Shown here: positions 8,801 to 17,536 of the stretch, piece by piece
Layout: each line of letters starts with the position of its first letter
Position numbering within the stretch: position 1 is the first letter of the stretch
NCBI RefSeq assembly: GCF_000802965.1
Contig: NZ_JSAK01000038.1
Span: forward strand, 26,715 to 90,714
Source: Pseudomonas fluorescens
GTDB lineage: Bacteria; Pseudomonadota; Gammaproteobacteria; Pseudomonadales; Pseudomonadaceae
DNA length: 64,000 nucleotides
Direction of reading: 5' to 3'
Program-made: the position numbers and the translations under genes
Notes under the pieces: model-generated
What the model was told of the DNA's origin: nothing
What the model saw: the letters and a program-made list of their open reading frames with translations, nothing else
The model's database searches: none

Positions 8801-11293
8801 GATCTGCCGTATGGTGCTTATGCGGGCAACAGCCTCGCAACCGACTCACTTTTTGCCGGTGAGCCGTTGCCACAGGTGCAAAGCGAGGCTGAACGTGGCC
8901 TGGCTTACGCTCAGAAGGTGCGCTTCGGCTTGGTCGTCGATTTCATCGGTACGCAACTCGCTCTGATACGCATGCTGCGAGGCTTGACACCAACTTTTGG
9001 GTACTTTGACGATGAAGCGTTTACTGAGATGGATTTCGAAATTCATCTGGCCAGCAACCCGGACCTTGCCCTGGCCGAATGTTGGTACTGGGTCCGGAAG
9101 TTACAGGCCCGTTACATGGCCGATGATCCTGGCGCAGCCCTGGAAGCGGCTGCAAAGGCACATCAGTTACTTTGGACGTCCTACCTATTCTACGAAGAAG
9201 CCGAGTATTTCTTCTATGACGCGCTAGCCAGGGCGGCCTGGTGCGACCGCGTCCCGATGGACGAGCATGCGCAGCACCTAATTGTAATGGAGGCAGATCA
9301 TCAGCAAATGCAAGTCTGGGCGCAACAGTGCTCGGAGAATTTCGCCAGTCGGTCTGCGTTGGTCGGTGCCGAAATCGCCCGGATTGAAGGACGCGTGATT
9401 GAAGCCGAGTTGCTATACGAACAAGCCATAAATTCGGCGCAAGAGAACGGCTTTGTCCATATCGAGGCGCTGGCCAATGAGCTCGCATCACGTTTCTACG
9501 CGGCGCGTGGTCTTGGCAAAATCGCCCTCGTCTATTTGCAGGATGCCCGTTACGGCTACCGACGCTGGGGTGCCGATGGCAAGGTGCGACAGCTTGAGGC
9601 GAAATATCCTTTACTCAGGGCCGAAGAGCACGCACTCGCCCCGACGACTACGATGGCAGCGCCAGTCGAACATCTCGATCTGGCCACTGTACTCAAGGTG
9701 TCTCAGGCCGTATCGGGCGAAATCGTTCTGGAAAAGCTGATCGACATGATCATGCATACAGCTATTGAACAGGCCGGAGCGGAACGCGGCCTGTTGATTT
9801 TTTCGGATGGTGGCGGGCATCGAATAGCCGCGCAAGTGACCGCCGGTGACAACTCAATACAGCTGCGCGATACACCAGTCAGTGCGGTGCTGCTGCCGGA
9901 GTCCATTCTTTATCATGTGCTGCGCACCCGGGAGAACGTGGTGCTGGATGATGCCGTCGCCGGGTCCCCGTTTGCCACAGACCCTTATATTCATCAGCAT
10001 CGCGCCCGCTCAATTCTCTGCCTGCCGCTGATGAACCAGGCCAAGCTCGTTGGCGCCCTTTACCTCGAAAACAACCTCACCGCCCGCGTGTTTAGCCCGG
10101 CCCGAATGGCCGTGTTGAAGCTGGTGGCCTCACAGGCTGCTATCTCGCTGGAAAATGCTCGCTTGTACCGCGAGGTTGCAGAGCGTGAAGCAAAGATCCG
10201 GCGCCTTGTAGACGCCAACATCATCGGGATCCTCTTCTGGAATGCCGACGGTGACATTATCGAGGCCAATGACGCATTTCTCCGTATGGTGGGATATGAG
10301 CGAGAGGATCTTGCATCTAGCCGCCTGCGCTGGAACGATCTGACTCCGCCGGAGTTTCGTGAGCTCAGCGAGCGCTCCCTGGCGCAGGCAGTACAGACCG
10401 GCTACGCCCGTCCGTACGAGAAGGAATACTTCAGGAAGGATGGCAGCCGCCTACCGGTCATCGTCGGGTTGGCCTCGTTCGAAGCGAGCCGCAAGGAAGG
10501 TGTCGCGTTCATGCTCGATTTGACGGAGCGCAAGCAGGCGGAGGAGAAATTTCGCGACAGCGAACGGAAATATCGAGAGGTACAGGCAGATTTATCACAC
10601 GCGAACCGAGTTGCAACCATGGGGCAACTCGCGGCCTCGATTGCCCACGAGGTCAATCAACCGATCGCCGCGGCAATCCTCAACGCCAATGCCGCCCTGC
10701 GTTGGCTGAGCACCCAACCGCCTGAAATCGACGAGGTCCGGAAGGTAATCGGTTGTCTCATCTCCGATGCCAATCGCGCGGCAGATGTGTTGGGACGGAT
10801 TCGTCAGCATATCCGCAAAGTGCCACCGCAAAAGGGGCTGGTGGATATCAATGCGGCAATCCGCGAGATGATCGAGTTCACCCGTGGCCAGATCACAAAG
10901 ACTGGTGCATCGGTCCGGACACAACTCACGGATGCGTTGCCATTGATCGACGGTGACCGTGTCGAACTGCAACAAGTGCTGCTCAACCTGATCATGAATG
11001 CACTTGAGGCGATGAGCGCAGTGACCGAAGGCGAACGGCAATTGAACATTTGCACGGTGTTGGGCGAGGCGGGCGGTGTGCTCGTGAGCGTGGCTGATTC
11101 GGGGCCTGGGTTCGCGCCGGAAAGTACTGATCGGGTTTTCGCCTCGTTCTACACCACCAAATCCGCAGGCCTGGGGATGGGATTGTCGATCTGTCGCTCG
11201 ATCGTCGAGGCGCATGGCGGTCGTATGTGGGCAGGAGTCAACCAGCCCCGAGGCGCTACCGTCCAATTCATGTTCCCTCGGCATCAGGATTAA
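5810..11293 (+). CDS. Trifunctional Ser/Thr kinase-like / AAA ATPase / GAF-PAS sensor histidine kinase
   Basis: This 1827-residue cytoplasmic protein joins three signalling modules. A protein-kinase-like domain fills about residues 1-270, with HKDIKP at 122-127 and an activation segment ending in APEQTGRMNRS. An AAA/STAND-type ATPase follows, with a P-loop (VTGYSGIGKSS) near residue 320, then a long helical-repeat region. The end holds a GAF domain (about 1290-1450), a PAS domain (about 1460-1575) and a histidine kinase with phospho-histidine in SIAHEVNQP (near 1612), an N box (LLNLIMNALEAM) and G boxes (VADSGPGF, GMGLSICRSI). The kinase domain has GFG where DFG is expected. A LuxR-type regulator (12085-12735) is the likely partner. 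Confidence 0.92.
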   Translation: MNNHAQILWDDGERIFCRQQHPHPDCDCSVLVTRPVVDQPSPACLGRLAHELDLKEELEASWAVRPIELVREGGQVQLVLEDPGGIPLLQLLDSPMETATFLRLAISVAAPLGKLHQRGLVHKDIKPSHILVNCTDGQARLTGFGLTSRLPRERHVPETIAGTLAYMAPEQTGRMNRSIDSRSDLYSFGITLYEMLTGSLPFKASDPIEWVHCHIAKKPLSPSERIESIPEVLSDIVMKLLAKTAEDRYQTAAGVEHDLRRCLADWQRFHQINAFTLDEHGQSDRLLIPEKLYGREREVNTLIAAFDRIISSSTPELVLVTGYSGIGKSSVVNELHKVLVPPRGLFATGKFDQYRRDIPYSTMVQAFQSLVRMLLGKPDKELAQWREALHSALDINARLMTDLIPELKLIIGEPPPVPPLEPQQAQRRFLLVFRQFIGVFARVEHPLALFLDDLQWLDAATLDLLEDLLVSSDVRHLMLVGAYRSNEVDALHPLTEKLHAIRNAGGRIDEIMLAPLAKAHIEQLVSDSLHDELRRIEPLAQLVLDKTAGNPFFVIQFLQALADEQLLSFDHDTRQWRWDPDRIHAKGYTDNVVDLMVDKLTRLPTETQRALQQLACLGNVAGISTLSTVLGVPKTKIRTVLWEAIRLELVERLEGTYGFVHDRIHEAAYSLIPEEFRAEAHLRIGRLLAAQTPVQGREAAIFEIVGQLNRGAGLLTDQSEREQLAEFNLIAGQRAKASTAYASALNYLTIGAQLLDEDCWKHRHELVFTLGLNRAECELLTGQLSAADMRLTALSKRATSTIERASVVCLQMDVYLLLDRSDGAVAVCLDYLRHVGIDWSAHPDDDEVRQEYEQIWSKLGARAIKDLIDLPLMENVAHLMTISALSKLFPPALQTDANLTCLLICKAISLSLEWGNCDASCVHYANAFRVAGRRFGDYQDGFRFGQLGCDLVERRGLNRFEASTYLCFSNFAVRWMKPVGQCRDLLLRSFVAANRSGDLPYGAYAGNSLATDSLFAGEPLPQVQSEAERGLAYAQKVRFGLVVDFIGTQLALIRMLRGLTPTFGYFDDEAFTEMDFEIHLASNPDLALAECWYWVRKLQARYMADDPGAALEAAAKAHQLLWTSYLFYEEAEYFFYDALARAAWCDRVPMDEHAQHLIVMEADHQQMQVWAQQCSENFASRSALVGAEIARIEGRVIEAELLYEQAINSAQENGFVHIEALANELASRFYAARGLGKIALVYLQDARYGYRRWGADGKVRQLEAKYPLLRAEEHALAPTTTMAAPVEHLDLATVLKVSQAVSGEIVLEKLIDMIMHTAIEQAGAERGLLIFSDGGGHRIAAQVTAGDNSIQLRDTPVSAVLLPESILYHVLRTRENVVLDDAVAGSPFATDPYIHQHRARSILCLPLMNQAKLVGALYLENNLTARVFSPARMAVLKLVASQAAISLENARLYREVAEREAKIRRLVDANIIGILFWNADGDIIEANDAFLRMVGYEREDLASSRLRWNDLTPPEFRELSERSLAQAVQTGYARPYEKEYFRKDGSRLPVIVGLASFEASRKEGVAFMLDLTERKQAEEKFRDSERKYREVQADLSHANRVATMGQLAASIAHEVNQPIAAAILNANAALRWLSTQPPEIDEVRKVIGCLISDANRAADVLGRIRQHIRKVPPQKGLVDINAAIREMIEFTRGQITKTGASVRTQLTDALPLIDGDRVELQQVLLNLIMNALEAMSAVTEGERQLNICTVLGEAGGVLVSVADSGPGFAPESTDRVFASFYTTKSAGLGMGLSICRSIVEAHGGRMWAGVNQPRGATVQFMFPRHQD

Positions 11294-11341
11294 TACAAAC
11301 GTTTTAGAGGGTTTATATTCATGTGCGGTTAAATTAATCAC

Positions 11342-11911
11342 ATGTACAAATGTAACTCCGCAATCCCAGCGATATATTGCAAACAAGGGTTGCGGAGGGT
11401 TGATCGTGAAAAACTTAACAGCCAAGACAGTCGATGTTTTTTATCAATTAAAGTAACGCTGCTTTTTTTGCCTGAGTCTGATCAAAACAGATTTTTCGGT
11501 TGCCCGAATGTGCTGTCACTTTACAAACTCAGAGATGGAAAGGCGTTGCACGTTGAGCAACTACAATTGGTCAATCTCGAAAGCGGAAAAAACAGCTTGC
11601 CGATAGGCTCGCACTTGGTGAGTCCGCGAAAATTTTATATGCATCATGGGATTTATCTTGGCGGTGGGAGCGTTGCTCATTATTCTAGATTTAGCAGCGC
11701 TTTTAGACCTAGTCCGATCGAAGTGACTGAGCTTGAAAGCTTTGCCAATGGAAAGCTCGTCTGGATATATTAAAAACAGTGTAAGTATTCCAACAATGAA
11801 ATCGTCATTAGGGCTCGTTCTAGAGTTGGGGAGAATAAATACCGAATCCTCTCAAATAACTGCGAGCATTTTTGCAGTTGGTGCATTGAAGGAAGAAATT
11901 ACAGCGTCTAA
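11342..11911 (+). pseudogene. LRAT/NlpC-P60-like cysteine acyltransferase gene split by an in-frame stop
   Basis: The frame contains the LRAT-domain histidine motif (FYMHHGIYLGGGSVAHYS) and then PIEVTELESFANGKLVWIY. A TAA at 11771-11773 follows, after which the same frame continues with the expected cysteine motif (SNNCEHFCSWCIEG) to a stop at 11909-11911. Both halves of the catalytic site are therefore present and only one codon interrupts them. In this family the histidine and cysteine carry out acyl transfer or thiol hydrolysis on lipids or peptides. The N-terminus is unclear; the first ATG is at 11342. The base composition is more AT-rich than that of the flanking kinase gene, which suggests transfer. 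Confidence 0.7.
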
Positions 11912-12084
11912 GTCAATGCCTTTTTCCGTTCCCCACGATATCTCTTTTCCTTTATTGCAGCGCTGGGACCAAACTTTATTGTATAGTACCTTCCCGACCT
12001 CCTATCCAGTTGTTGCCTTGGCTCCCTGCCGGGATGAAGGGCTGTGCTACACTTTTCTCAAGCCATTTCTACCGAGGATCGCGC

Positions 12085-12735
12085 ATGAGCGGCAGTCACT
12101 CATCCAGTGAGCCGGGCAGTAAAGGCTCTATTGTTTACGTGGTAGATGACGATGCTTCCATTCGCGATGCATTAAGCAACCTTTTGCGATCGGCCGGGAT
12201 ACGAGTTGAGACGTTCGCGTCCACCGCGGAATTTCTTCGGCAACCGAAGACCGATAGCGCCAACTGTTTGGTCCTTGATGTGCGACTTCAAGGCAATAGC
12301 GGTTTGGACTTCCAAAGGCAACTAGCTGAATCAAACACGCACATACCCATTATTTTTATTACCGGCCATGGGGACATGGAGATGTCCGTCAAAGCGATGA
12401 AGGCTGGTGCCGTGGATTTTTTGGCAAAACCATTCCGTGAGCAGGATCTTTTAGACGCGGTTTCGGGCGCACTTCAAGCCGATGTCAGACGCCGGGAAGT
12501 CGAGCATCAGCGTTCAGAACTGCATAACAATTATCAATCACTGACAGCTCGCGAAAAAGAAGTGATGGCCCTTGCGGCCAAAGGCCTGATGAATAAGCAG
12601 ATCGCAGGGCAAATGAACTTGAGCGAGATTACCGTAAAAATTCACCGTGCTCACTCAATGAAAAAAATGCATGCAAAATCCTTTGCTGACCTGGTTCGAA
12701 TGGCGGAGCTACTCGGGGCAGGGCATGGTCGCTAA
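12085..12735 (+). CDS. FixJ/LuxR-type response regulator
   Basis: This two-domain DNA-binding regulator has 216 residues. The receiver has an acidic triplet at D21-D23, phospho-acceptor D65 (LVLDVRLQG), switch T93 (FITGHGD) and K115 (LAKPF). The C-terminal LuxR/GerE helix-turn-helix runs from about residue 150 (LTAREKEVMALAAKGLMNKQ) to the end (EITVKIHRAHSMKKM). I chose the ATG at 12085 because GAGG precedes it; an earlier ATG at 12010 would add a non-homologous extension. It probably acts as output for the hybrid histidine kinase at 5810-11293. Confidence 0.9.
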   Translation: MSGSHSSSEPGSKGSIVYVVDDDASIRDALSNLLRSAGIRVETFASTAEFLRQPKTDSANCLVLDVRLQGNSGLDFQRQLAESNTHIPIIFITGHGDMEMSVKAMKAGAVDFLAKPFREQDLLDAVSGALQADVRRREVEHQRSELHNNYQSLTAREKEVMALAAKGLMNKQIAGQMNLSEITVKIHRAHSMKKMHAKSFADLVRMAELLGAGHGR

Positions 12736-13157
12736 TCAATCTCAGTTTTGAGTCATATCTAATTTTTTGTCCATCCCAATGACCCTATTTACCCATCCTT
12801 AGCTAGCATTGAGGTCAAAGCCTCTCGCGTGTAGAGGACCTGGATGGTTACTTCTGCAATTCCAACTTTCGCACGCTGATGACTGCTCGATTGAGTTGGC
12901 GGGTGGATCCCGACGCGTTGTCAGCGATAATCTTTCGACGCTAAACTCTATGACCAATATGAACGTAGATTGCCAGTCACTTTTTCGCGCAGGCGTCGGG
13001 TACGGCATCCATTGCTTGTGTGGTCGGTCTACGCCCGTTTCATACGGCCAGTACCGTTTCTTAACAGTGTGCCAGCATCTCGATTTTGTTTGCCCTTGCC
13101 ACTACTCGCTACAGCAATTCTAGGTGATTCAGGACAAACCCTTCTACGGAATATGGC
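12736..13157. other. 420-bp stretch without recognised gene
   Basis: No reading frame on either strand shows family resemblance, and I see no RNA gene or strong hairpin. It separates two receiver genes and may be decayed coding DNA. Confidence 0.5.
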
Positions 13158-13446
13158 ATGAGCCTGCAAAGAAACCAGCCCCCCCTCTACTGACTTTGAA
13201 CTTTTCGTGTTTATCGTCGATGACGATGGGCCTTTACGAGAAGCGTTGGGTAGCCTGATGCGCTCAATCGGGTTCCGGGTCGAACTGTTTTCCTGCGTCG
13301 CGGATTTCATGCAGTTTAATCGTCCGGATACGGTCAGTTGCCTGGTTTTAGATGTGCGGCTCAAGGGTAGCAGTGGCCTGGACTTTCAGGAGTTGCTGAT
13401 GCATCGCCCGAAGGCATCACTCTCTATGAGAATGCTGAACTGGTGA
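13158..13446 (+). pseudogene. Response regulator receiver, frameshifted in a C7 run and truncated
   Basis: An ATG at 13158 opens MSLQRNQPP and enters a run of seven C bases, after which the frame stops. If one C is removed, the frame continues directly into STDFELFVFIVDDD and the rest of a receiver domain: REALGSLMRSIGFRVELF, then CLVLDVRLKGSSGLDFQ. Similarity to the neighbouring FixJ-type regulator stops after GLDFQ, where the sequence runs into a short unrelated tail. The switch threonine, lysine and output domain are missing. It looks like a second, dead copy of the upstream regulator. Confidence 0.75.
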
Positions 13447-13451
13447 ATACG

Positions 13452-14996
13452 TCATTTAAGTACTAGGTCGGGCTTAAACCCGGGGATGGGATTGCGCATC
13501 AGTGTGCCGACGGCGTATGCCCCCAGCAGGGCAAGCAATCCAGCGACCCACAAAAGCCGACTGAATCCGCCAACGAACGCTTCTCTAGCCAGCGGTTCAA
13601 TCAGCGGACGCGCCTCTTCGGGTAACAGGCTAAGGGCAGCAGTCATGTCACCGGCAACGACTCGCGATGCAATGTCCTCGGATTGTTCGACCAACGCAAA
13701 GGGTGATGCGGACAGGGAGACCTGCAACAGTTGGTTGGTTTGGCTGGCGAGGAGGGCGCCATACACTCCGATGGCTAGCATCACAGCACTGAAACGCATG
13801 GTGGTACTCATCCCGGATGCCATTCCCGTGCGTTCACGGGGCACGCAGGCCATGATGTTTTTCTGTGAGTCACCGTTGAGCAAGCCAGCGCCAGCACCGG
13901 TCACTGCAATTGCCAAAGCAAAGGGAAGATAACTGCCACCGTGCACGGCCCAGCCGCTGAGCAAGTTGCCACAGCCTACAAGAGTTAGCCCGACGGCCAT
14001 CATGGTGGCAGGGGTCAAGCGCCCCGCCAATCTGGCGCCGATTCGAGGAAATACCAGCATGGTGATGGCAAAGGGCAGCATGCCCAATCCTGCGAAAATG
14101 GCGCTGAAGCCCAGGCCATTTTGTAAGTAGAAGGGCAGCCACGTCATCATTACTTGGGCGCATCCCGCGTAAGCAAACATTCCCAGCAAAGCCCCAATAA
14201 AACGAGGGTGCCTGAATAATTGGAGGTCTATCATCGGCCGCTGCTGCACGCGTTCGATCACTACGAACAGTCCCATCAGCAGTGCCCCGCCCCCCAAGCG
14301 AGCATAGGTGATTGGGTTACTCCAGCCGACCCGGTTGGCTTCGATTAAACCCCAAATCAGGAACAGCAAACTGGCGCTAAAGGCCATACTGCCCCAAGGG
14401 TCAAGCCGCGCTGATTTTGCATCGCTCGATTCCGGTATTGCGACCCAGACCCAATACATCAAAAGCAAACCTACTGGCAGATTGAGATAGAAGATCCAGC
14501 GCCAGCCGATGTACTGGGTGATTATGCCACCTAGGGTTGGCGCGGCGGTCATCGCCAGCCCCATGCAACCGCCCCAAAATGCCCAGGCCTTTGCCCGCTC
14601 GGCTTCGTCGTGAAATGTATGACCAATGGACGCAAGTGCTGAGGTGAGCAGCAACGCGGCACCTACGCCTTTGATGGCGCGCGCAATATCAAGCAGCAGA
14701 ACGGACGGTGCGGCACCGCATCCCAATGAGGCGAGAATAAAAATACTCAAGCCCCACATTAAGGTCTTCTGACGACCAAAGCGGTCGGCCAGACTGCCGG
14801 CTGGCAGCAATAATGCCGCAAACGCCAGCATGTAAGCGCTCACCACCCATTCAATGTCAGTAAAACTCGCCCCAAAGTCTCGAGCGATGCTGGGCAAGGT
14901 AACGGCGACGATGTTGGTATCTAGCACGATCAGTGAGCACACGGCCGAAGCAGTTAGCAAGGTCTGGCGTGGACTTACGCTAGGTTTGACGGGCAT
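13452..14996 (-). CDS. MFS drug/solute exporter, DHA2 (EmrB/QacA) family, 14 helices
   Basis: This 514-residue inner-membrane antiporter should export small lipophilic compounds in exchange for protons. The first helix has the family aspartate (CSLIVLDTNIVAVTLPSI). Motif A follows helix 2 (GSLADRFGRQKTLMWG). Motif C is near residue 150 (AAPTLGGIITQYIGWRW). The hydrophobic pattern fits 14 helices, with a large loop before the last one. It is divergent from the LysR gene at 15100, which probably regulates it. The substrate cannot be inferred. No membrane-fusion partner is next to it. Confidence 0.9.
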   Translation of the reverse strand: MPVKPSVSPRQTLLTASAVCSLIVLDTNIVAVTLPSIARDFGASFTDIEWVVSAYMLAFAALLLPAGSLADRFGRQKTLMWGLSIFILASLGCGAAPSVLLLDIARAIKGVGAALLLTSALASIGHTFHDEAERAKAWAFWGGCMGLAMTAAPTLGGIITQYIGWRWIFYLNLPVGLLLMYWVWVAIPESSDAKSARLDPWGSMAFSASLLFLIWGLIEANRVGWSNPITYARLGGGALLMGLFVVIERVQQRPMIDLQLFRHPRFIGALLGMFAYAGCAQVMMTWLPFYLQNGLGFSAIFAGLGMLPFAITMLVFPRIGARLAGRLTPATMMAVGLTLVGCGNLLSGWAVHGGSYLPFALAIAVTGAGAGLLNGDSQKNIMACVPRERTGMASGMSTTMRFSAVMLAIGVYGALLASQTNQLLQVSLSASPFALVEQSEDIASRVVAGDMTAALSLLPEEARPLIEPLAREAFVGGFSRLLWVAGLLALLGAYAVGTLMRNPIPGFKPDLVLK

Positions 14997-15099
14997 GGTG
15001 AGGGTTCTCTACTGTAACGAAAGTTGTAGCTTATCCCTGACTCGCTGCCTCTTGATTAGGTGCGCCATACCACTTCATTACCTTTGAGCTAATCCAACA

Positions 15100-15966
15100 A
15101 TGGAAATCCGCCATTTCCGCTACTTTCTCGCTGTCGCCCGCCATCGTAACTTCACCCGGGCTGCTGAGCAGTTGGGCATTGCACCTCCGACTCTGACGCG
15201 GCAGATTCAAGACATGGAAGCTGAGCTAGGTGCGCGCTTGTTTCTACGACAAGCCCGAGATGTGAGCCTGACTGAGGCTGGCTCAACTCTGCTGGTCGAG
15301 GCTGAGTCTACCGTTCGCCAGTTCGAGTCTGCGCAACGCAACGCTCGACGCGCTAGTCGTGGCGACATTGGTCACATAGAGCTCGGTTATGTTGCCTCGG
15401 CAGTGTATTCAGGGTTGCTGCAAAAACAGGTGCAGGAATTTGTTGGTGATCACCCTGATGTCAGTCTCAACGTGCGAGAAAGCCCTATGGCAAGCCTCCC
15501 GATGATGATCATCGAGGGGCGTTTCGATCTGGGTTATATCCGCTGTCCAATGACTTTACCCGAAGGTATCGAAGCTCTTCGCTTGAGTACCGAAGGTTTT
15601 GTTTTGGCGCTTCCGGACGACTCATGGCTCAACCGTTTGCCTGTTATCGCCTGCATGCATTTGCAAAACGAAAATTTCATTCTGCCTGAACAAGTGGTCG
15701 GTACCTTGCAGGTTGCTGGCCAAGGAGGTTTCGTGCCAAAACTTGGAGCACAACCGGGTAGCTTGGTGGCAGTGATTGCCTTGGTTTCTCTCGGGCAGGG
15801 CGTTGCGGTGGTGCCCGAATCAGTAGTCGGCAGCGTGAGTTTGCCAAACGTCGTTTATCGGCAGCTAAAGGATTGCGATGCATCGTCGTGGTTGGCGTTG
15901 GTTCATCGGCGGTTCGAGAAGTCTCCGGCAGTAGTGCGTTACATTGAGCGGTTGAAGAATGGCTGA
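15100..15966 (+). CDS. LysR-family transcriptional regulator
   Basis: This 288-residue activator/repressor has the canonical N-terminal winged helix (residues 1-60: MEIRHFRYFLAVARHRNFT, then QLGIAPPTLTRQIQDMEAEL) and a periplasmic-binding-like effector domain from about residue 90. It is divergent from the MFS exporter, with 103 bp between the two starts. That is the usual arrangement for a LysR protein controlling its neighbour. The effector is unknown. Confidence 0.92.
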   Translation: MEIRHFRYFLAVARHRNFTRAAEQLGIAPPTLTRQIQDMEAELGARLFLRQARDVSLTEAGSTLLVEAESTVRQFESAQRNARRASRGDIGHIELGYVASAVYSGLLQKQVQEFVGDHPDVSLNVRESPMASLPMMIIEGRFDLGYIRCPMTLPEGIEALRLSTEGFVLALPDDSWLNRLPVIACMHLQNENFILPEQVVGTLQVAGQGGFVPKLGAQPGSLVAVIALVSLGQGVAVVPESVVGSVSLPNVVYRQLKDCDASSWLALVHRRFEKSPAVVRYIERLKNG

Positions 15967-16236
15967 GAGCAATGTTTGCGAGAGAGCGTCTGGGAGGTGT
16001 CTACGGTAACTATTGCGTCGGCAGCGGTAAACACCTACTTGGAGACGATGTCTCCGAAGGAAAAAAATCTTCACTTTTTTCAGAGTCGAGATGTTGTTTT
16101 GTCACTGATGGATAATTGAATTTAAGAAGCGTCTGCCTATGTGGCATACAGAGCGGTGTTCGTAGATTAGAGGTGGTTAATGTTTTTGGCTTATTTTTTA
16201 AAAGTAAATCGCGATATCAGAGTCAATTAATACAAT

Positions 16237-16593
16237 ATGTTGTCTGACGTGAAAGGCGTAACTATGTGGGCGCGAGCACTTATAGACATCATGGGGCTAG
16301 AGGCGAATACCAATATAGCACAGGAGTTCTTGGCCACTGTCAATGCCATGGATGCTGAGCACATCATTATGCAGATAGTTGATATAGATCTGCGCCTTGA
16401 CCTTTTTAATGTTCGCACCAGAACCTTGTTGCTAAGCGGAGCTATGGATAGATTTGTTCCATCGTATTGTATGCCGGAAATAAACAACGAGATCCCATCG
16501 TCAACACACGTGCCCTCTCCTTTTCTAGGGTATCTTCTCTATTTGGAAGATCCCATGAATTTTAACTCGAGGGTCGATCTTTTCCAGTCATGA
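16237..16593 (+). pseudogene. Alpha/beta-hydrolase C-terminal fragment, degenerate
   Basis: The 118-residue frame resembles the cap and C-terminal strand region of alpha/beta hydrolases. After a helical part (EFLATVNAMDAEH) comes the acid-residue strand RTLLLSGAMDRFVP, where D is the likely catalytic acid. Then GYLLYLEDPMNF occupies the place of the usual G-H-x-x-x-x-E-x-P motif. The catalytic histidine position reads tyrosine and the nucleophile half is absent. The gene is AT-rich and probably dead. The match is by eye only. Confidence 0.5.
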
Positions 16594-16597
16594 GTAA

Positions 16598-17024
16598 AAC
16601 AATGACCGGGTATTTTTAGGCTGTCTGAAGCTGAAAGTCGATGCGTTACTACCGTTGGGTTTTAGGGAGGAGATCACCTCCCAGCTTTCATTTGATGTGA
16701 CTGCAGTAATTTCATGGATTGAGCGTATCCGATCTGAGGAAATCCACGTTACTATTCGGGTAGGTACTCCAAGTTCTACGAATGTCAAAGGGATTTTGAG
16801 TTTCGCCAAAATATGTCGCGCCAGTACCTCGGTACAGCTGCTTTAGCGTTTTGGTTAGCAGCTCACTGCTATCCTCACGAACATAGGGCCTGATAAATTT
16901 CTAGAGTCTTTACTTCGAAAAACCAAAAAGTCGCGACCTGGGAATAATACGATTGCATCTATTTCTGCGTGGAAATTTGTCTCGAGCACTAAAGTGGTTT
17001 CAAGAATATAAGGATTGTCATTAG
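16598..17024 (+). pseudogene. Methylenetetrahydrofolate reductase-like fragment, frameshifted
   Basis: Three consecutive pieces in shifting frames follow the C-terminal half of MTHFR-type proteins. The first is LLPLGFREEITSQLSFD with WIERIRSEEI, IRVGTPSSTNVKGIL and FAKICRASTSVQ (to about 16846). The second is LTNIGPDKFLESLL. The third is IIRLHLFLRGNLSRALKWF, ending at 17024. In the family these cover the substrate-loop helix and the last barrel strands. Stops and frame changes make it non-functional. The neighbouring hydrolase scrap shows the same decay. Confidence 0.55.
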
Positions 17025-17536
17025 AAAACCGATTGGGAAGGAGCCTAACAGGGATTCGCGAGCCCACATTTTTTGTTGGGTATATATAGGGTCGATCTGG
17101 GCCAGTTGGTGGTGAGTCCGCCCTTCTGAAATTATCCCGTGAAAAAGTGCCTTCCATTCTTGAGCGAGGTATAAAAATCAATCAAGGTGACTTTCATTAG
17201 CAAATTACAGAGGCGAGCTATTGAATCTTTTCAAGCGCGGATAAGGAACAGTCTTACCGGTATGAAATTGACGAGTAGTTCGACCTCAGTTTAAGCGGAC
17301 ATTTGAAACTCAATACCAGTGAAATCACATTCCTGGTGCTAGGTGCTGAACGCTTTGAGTCGTCATGTTTTGGAATGGGTGCGGGGGGGTATTCAACTTT
17401 CATTAGGCGCATGGATTCGAATCGCCGCCCAATCTGATCTGCATAAATGAGATTTGCCTGAATCTGTTTTGTTTGTGCATGGGTTTCTAAAGTGCATCGA
17501 ATGTCATACCAAAAGGTGTGGCAAGACATAGCAACC
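17025..17536. other. AT-rich stretch upstream of ccoN, no gene seen
   Basis: About 510 bp without a supportable gene. It contains a run of seven G bases near 17382 and one FNR/ANR-like palindrome (17221-17234). The promoter of ccoN must lie in or near this stretch, unless decay of the region has removed it. Confidence 0.5.
17221..17234 (+). promoter_or_regulatory. Possible ANR/FNR box
   Basis: TTGAATCTTTTCAA keeps the TTGA-N6-TCAA frame of the ANR/FNR consensus (TTGAT-N4-ATCAA). cbb3 oxidase genes are commonly ANR-controlled. However, it lies about 300 bp before the ccoN start, which is far for direct activation. Confidence 0.3.

Noticed and set aside
16855..17181. Leftward 108-residue frame in the MTHFR-like region
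   Set aside because: It is opposite to the recognisable MTHFR-like remnant and shows no motif of its own.
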